A stretch of DNA of 64,000 nt from NCBI RefSeq assembly GCF_003591515.1, contig NZ_QZCG01000001.1, forward strand, positions 454,151 to 518,150. Direction: 5' to 3'. Both the position numbers and the translations under genes were made by a program. The notes below the pieces were generated by a model, which worked only from the letters and a program-made list of their open reading frames with translations, made no database searches and was not told the DNA's origin. Each line of letters opens with the position of its first letter. Positions within the stretch are counted from its first letter, which is position 1. Below are positions 61,687-64,000 of the stretch, piece after piece. This stretch comes from Paracoccus onubensis. GTDB lineage: Bacteria; Pseudomonadota; Alphaproteobacteria; Rhodobacterales; Rhodobacteraceae.

Positions 61687-62136
61687 ATGGACGACACGGA
61701 AACTGCCAAAACGGGGGGTGCCGACCATACCCGGATCGCGCAGCAATTCATCGAGGCGATTCCCCATGCGCGGGCATTGCAGATGCGAATCGATGAGATC
61801 GGCGGCGGCCGTGCGGTGATCTCGATGCCATGGGCCGAGCATCTGGTGGGCGACCCGCGCAGCGGGGTGGTTCATGGCGGCGTGATCTCGGCCCTGATGG
61901 ATACCTGTTGCGGGGCGGCGGTGATGGCGGATGACAGCAAGCCCAGCTCGACCGCGACGATCGATCTGCGGATCGATTATATGCGGACGGCAAGGCCGGG
62001 TCACAGGATCACCGCGCGGGCCGAGGTGTTTCACATGACCAGACGGGTCGCCTTCATGCGGGCGGTTGCGCTGGATGACGATGACATCGGCAATCCCGTG
62101 GCGACCGCGACCGGCGCCTTCACGGCAGAGCGGTAG
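61687..62136 (+). CDS. PaaI-family thioesterase
   Basis: 149 residues, hotdog fold: DPRSGVVHGGVISALMDTCCGAAV (core HGGVISALMDT with the catalytic Asp) and ATIDLRIDYMRTARPGHRI. Hydrolyses acyl- or aryl-CoA thioesters. Divergent from the MerR genes and 9 bases before a second thioesterase on the same strand, so the two form an operon. Substrate unknown. Confidence 0.88.
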   Translation: MDDTETAKTGGADHTRIAQQFIEAIPHARALQMRIDEIGGGRAVISMPWAEHLVGDPRSGVVHGGVISALMDTCCGAAVMADDSKPSSTATIDLRIDYMRTARPGHRITARAEVFHMTRRVAFMRAVALDDDDIGNPVATATGAFTAER

Positions 62137-62145
62137 GGCAGGGCG

Positions 62146-62643
62146 ATGGATCGCAACGAACCCTTGGACCAGATCAAGTCCCGCCGCGATTCGGCACTGA
62201 AGGCGCTTGTTTCGGGCGTGCCCTATATGAACTGGCTGGGCATCCGTTTCGACCGGCGCGGCGATGAACTGACCGCAGTTCTGCCATTCGACCGGAAGCT
62301 GATCGGCAATCCGCATCTGCCTGCCTTGCATGGCGGCGTGACGGCGGCCTTTCTGGAAATGACCGCCATCGTCGAACTGGCATGGGCGGCGATGTGGGAG
62401 GATCTGGAATCGGGCCGGATCGCGCCCGACGCGGCGATGCCCGACAGTCTGCCGCGCCTTCCCAAGACCATCGATTTCACCGTTGACTACCTTCGCTCGG
62501 GATTGCCGCGCGATGCCTATGCCCGTGCCAATGTGGTGCGATCGGGGCGGCGCTACGCTTCGGTCCATGTCGAGGCGTGGCAGGATAACCGGTCGCGGCT
62601 GTTCGCGCAGGCGACCGGGCATTTCCTGATGCCCCAGGGGTAA
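62146..62643 (+). CDS. Second PaaI-family thioesterase
   Basis: 165 residues, hotdog fold with NPHLPALHGGVTAAFLEMTA (HGGV-x-A) and KTIDFTVDYLRSGLPRDAYA. Less like the classical enzymes than its neighbour, and with an insert (EDLESGRIAPDAAMPD). Likely a tandem thioesterase pair acting on acyl-CoA esters near the beta-oxidation genes. Confidence 0.85.
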   Translation: MDRNEPLDQIKSRRDSALKALVSGVPYMNWLGIRFDRRGDELTAVLPFDRKLIGNPHLPALHGGVTAAFLEMTAIVELAWAAMWEDLESGRIAPDAAMPDSLPRLPKTIDFTVDYLRSGLPRDAYARANVVRSGRRYASVHVEAWQDNRSRLFAQATGHFLMPQG

Positions 62644-62682
62644 TATCGGGAACGCCATGCCAAGGGGATGTACAGCAGGGCC

Positions 62683-63999
62683 ATGAAGATCACGCATCGG
62701 CGGGTTCTGAACATCGCCATTCCCATCGTCCTGTCCAATGTGACCGTCCCGCTTCTGGGATTGGTCGACACCGGCGTCGTCGGGCAGCTTGGGCGGGCCG
62801 AACCTATCGGTGCGGTCGGGATCGGCGCGGTGATCCTGACCTCGATCTATTGGATCTTCGGGTTCTTGCGGATGGGGACTTCGGGCCTTATCGCGCAAAG
62901 CCACGGCGCAGGAGACGGGGCCGAGGTGGGCGCGCATCTGCTGCGCGCGCTGACCATCTCCGCCGTGGCGGGAATGCTGCTGATCCTGCTGCAACTGCCG
63001 ATCTTCTGGGCGGCGTTCCAAATCGCACCCGCATCAGCAGAGGTCGAGACGCTTGCCCGCGACTACTTGGCCATTCGGATCTGGGGGGCGCCGGCAACGA
63101 TCGGGTTATACGCCATAACCGGCTGGTTGATCGCCATCGAGCGGACGCGGGCGGTTCTGGCATTGCAGCTGTTACAGAACGGGCTGAACGTCACGCTTGA
63201 TATCTGGTTCGTGCTGGAATTGGGCATGGGCGTTCCCGGCGTGGCACTGGCAACCCTGATCGCCGAATGGAGCGGGCTTCTGCTGGGTCTGTGGCTGGCC
63301 CGTCATGCGCTGCGCGCGGCGGTCATCGCTGCCCGGAACCTTGCGGTTCTGTTCGCCAGGGACAGAATTGACCGCCTGTTGAGGGTGAATGCCGATATCA
63401 TGGTCCGCTCGATGCTGCTGCAGGCCAGCTTCACCAGTTTTCTGTTTCTTGGCGCTGCGCAGGGGGATGTCACTCTGGCCGCCAATCAGGTGCTGATTCA
63501 GTTCCTTTCGATCACCGCTTTCGCGCTGGACGGTTTCGCCTTCGCGGCCGAGAGTCTGGTGGGACAGGCGGTTGGGGCCTATCGGGCCGCGGATGTGCGC
63601 CGGGCATCAATCGTCACCGCGCAATGGAGTGTCGGGAGCGCGGTCTTGCTTGGGCTGATCTTCTGGCTTGGCGGGGGCGTGATCATCGACATGCTGACAA
63701 CTTCGCCCGAGGTCCGGGAAGAGGCGCGTTTCTATCTGGTCTGGTTGGGGATCGCTCCGGTCATCAGCGTTGCCAGCTATATGTATGACGGAATCTTCAT
63801 CGGCGCCACCCTGACCCGCGAGATGCGAAAGGCGATGATGCAGGCGGTTGCCCTTTATGCGGTCGCATTGCTGCTGTTGCCGCCGGTGATGGGTAATCAC
63901 GGACTGTGGGCGGCCCTGATGATCCTGAATGCGGCGCGCGGTGTGGCCATGGCGCGGCTATATGGCAGGGCGGAAATGGCGGCGGTGCGGGCTTTGTGA
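62683..63999 (+). CDS. MATE-family exporter, DinF-like
   Basis: 438 residues from ATG 62683 (62668 also possible), about 12 membrane helices. NIAIPIVLSNVTVPLLGLVDTGVVGQLG at the start, FLRMGTSGLIAQSHGAGD (loop), and FALDGFAFAAESLVGQAVGA (second half) are the DinF-type signatures of the MATE/MOP superfamily. Exports cationic or organic compounds by Na+/H+ antiport. Stop codon at 63997-63999, the last bases of the window; complete. Confidence 0.92.
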   Translation: MKITHRRVLNIAIPIVLSNVTVPLLGLVDTGVVGQLGRAEPIGAVGIGAVILTSIYWIFGFLRMGTSGLIAQSHGAGDGAEVGAHLLRALTISAVAGMLLILLQLPIFWAAFQIAPASAEVETLARDYLAIRIWGAPATIGLYAITGWLIAIERTRAVLALQLLQNGLNVTLDIWFVLELGMGVPGVALATLIAEWSGLLLGLWLARHALRAAVIAARNLAVLFARDRIDRLLRVNADIMVRSMLLQASFTSFLFLGAAQGDVTLAANQVLIQFLSITAFALDGFAFAAESLVGQAVGAYRAADVRRASIVTAQWSVGSAVLLGLIFWLGGGVIIDMLTTSPEVREEARFYLVWLGIAPVISVASYMYDGIFIGATLTREMRKAMMQAVALYAVALLLLPPVMGNHGLWAALMILNAARGVAMARLYGRAEMAAVRAL

Positions 64000-64000
64000 C

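Noticed and set aside
61597..63021. 474-residue minus frame over the thioesterases and MATE start
   Set aside because: Shadow of motif-bearing plus-strand genes.
1..64000. CRISPR arrays or rRNA genes
   Set aside because: No regularly spaced direct repeats and no rRNA-like stretches seen.

Overview
The window looks like chromosomal DNA of a GC-rich alphaproteobacterium, most likely a Paracoccus-like member of the Rhodobacterales. The reasons are codon usage, CpaC/CpaD/TadD-type proteins, an OsmF/YehZYXW-type ABC operon, the TelA/SPFH/DUF2927 cluster, and a dispersed 'hairpin + AGGTATTTG-ACAAAGAAGAAG' intergenic repeat that I associate with this order. The taxon is inferred, not shown.

Layout. 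(1) 1-1.7 kb: a gene cut by the window edge, a small secreted protein, then a 25-nt tRNA 3'-end fragment and the N-terminal scrap of a tyrosine integrase. (2) 1.7-5.5 kb: ureohydrolase and MHS-type MFS transporter, with a divergent LysR regulator and a LysE-family remnant. (3) 5.67-13.7 kb: a complete kdp potassium operon (two tiny KdpF-like peptides, A, B, C, D, E) behind an 11-bp tandem repeat that resembles a KdpE operator. (4) 13.7-15.6 kb: an XRE regulator and decayed genes (zinc-ribbon protein with one stop, Mob-type relaxase, internally deleted copy of the first gene of the window). (5) 15.8-37.1 kb: a non-flagellar type III secretion system (T3SS). (6) 37.1-39.2 kb: IS21 and ParE scraps, an EEP-family nuclease/phosphatase, and an intact tRNA-Ala(CGC). 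(7) 39.4-64 kb: ordinary core-type genes: LolA, MFS, osmoprotectant ABC transporter, alpha/beta hydrolase, MsrA/MsrB, flavin oxidoreductase, PfkB kinase, SPFH/TelA stress cluster, a fatty-acid beta-oxidation operon with MerR regulators, thioesterases and a MATE exporter.

The T3SS is the main interest. A leftward operon (sctC1-small protein-sctI-J-K-L-N-O-Q-R-S-T, mostly with 4-nt ATGA/GTGA overlaps) and a divergent rightward one (needle-like peptide, sctD-X-Y-V-C2, CpaD-like, sctU, L,D-transpeptidase, translocon, transglycosylase) make up the machine. Features of several known T3SS lineages are mixed: a split secretin as in rhizobia, with the second half of Tad-pilus (CpaC/RcpA) type and accompanied by CpaD- and TadD-like lipoproteins; the SctX/SctY pair typical of Ysc systems; and an HrpF/NolX-like translocon with three repeats instead of two. 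SctU lacks the NPTH self-cleavage motif (VTGG instead), and no SctP ruler or SctW gatekeeper is visible. Three small proteins share a needle-like sequence, one of them fused to an extra N-terminal domain.

The interval from 1407 to about 39188 is bounded by direct copies of a tRNA 3' end (24 of 25 bases identical), one of them inside the intact tRNA-Ala. Integrase, relaxase, IS and toxin remnants lie within it. I therefore infer that kdp and the T3SS sit on an old, immobilised genomic island of about 38 kb.
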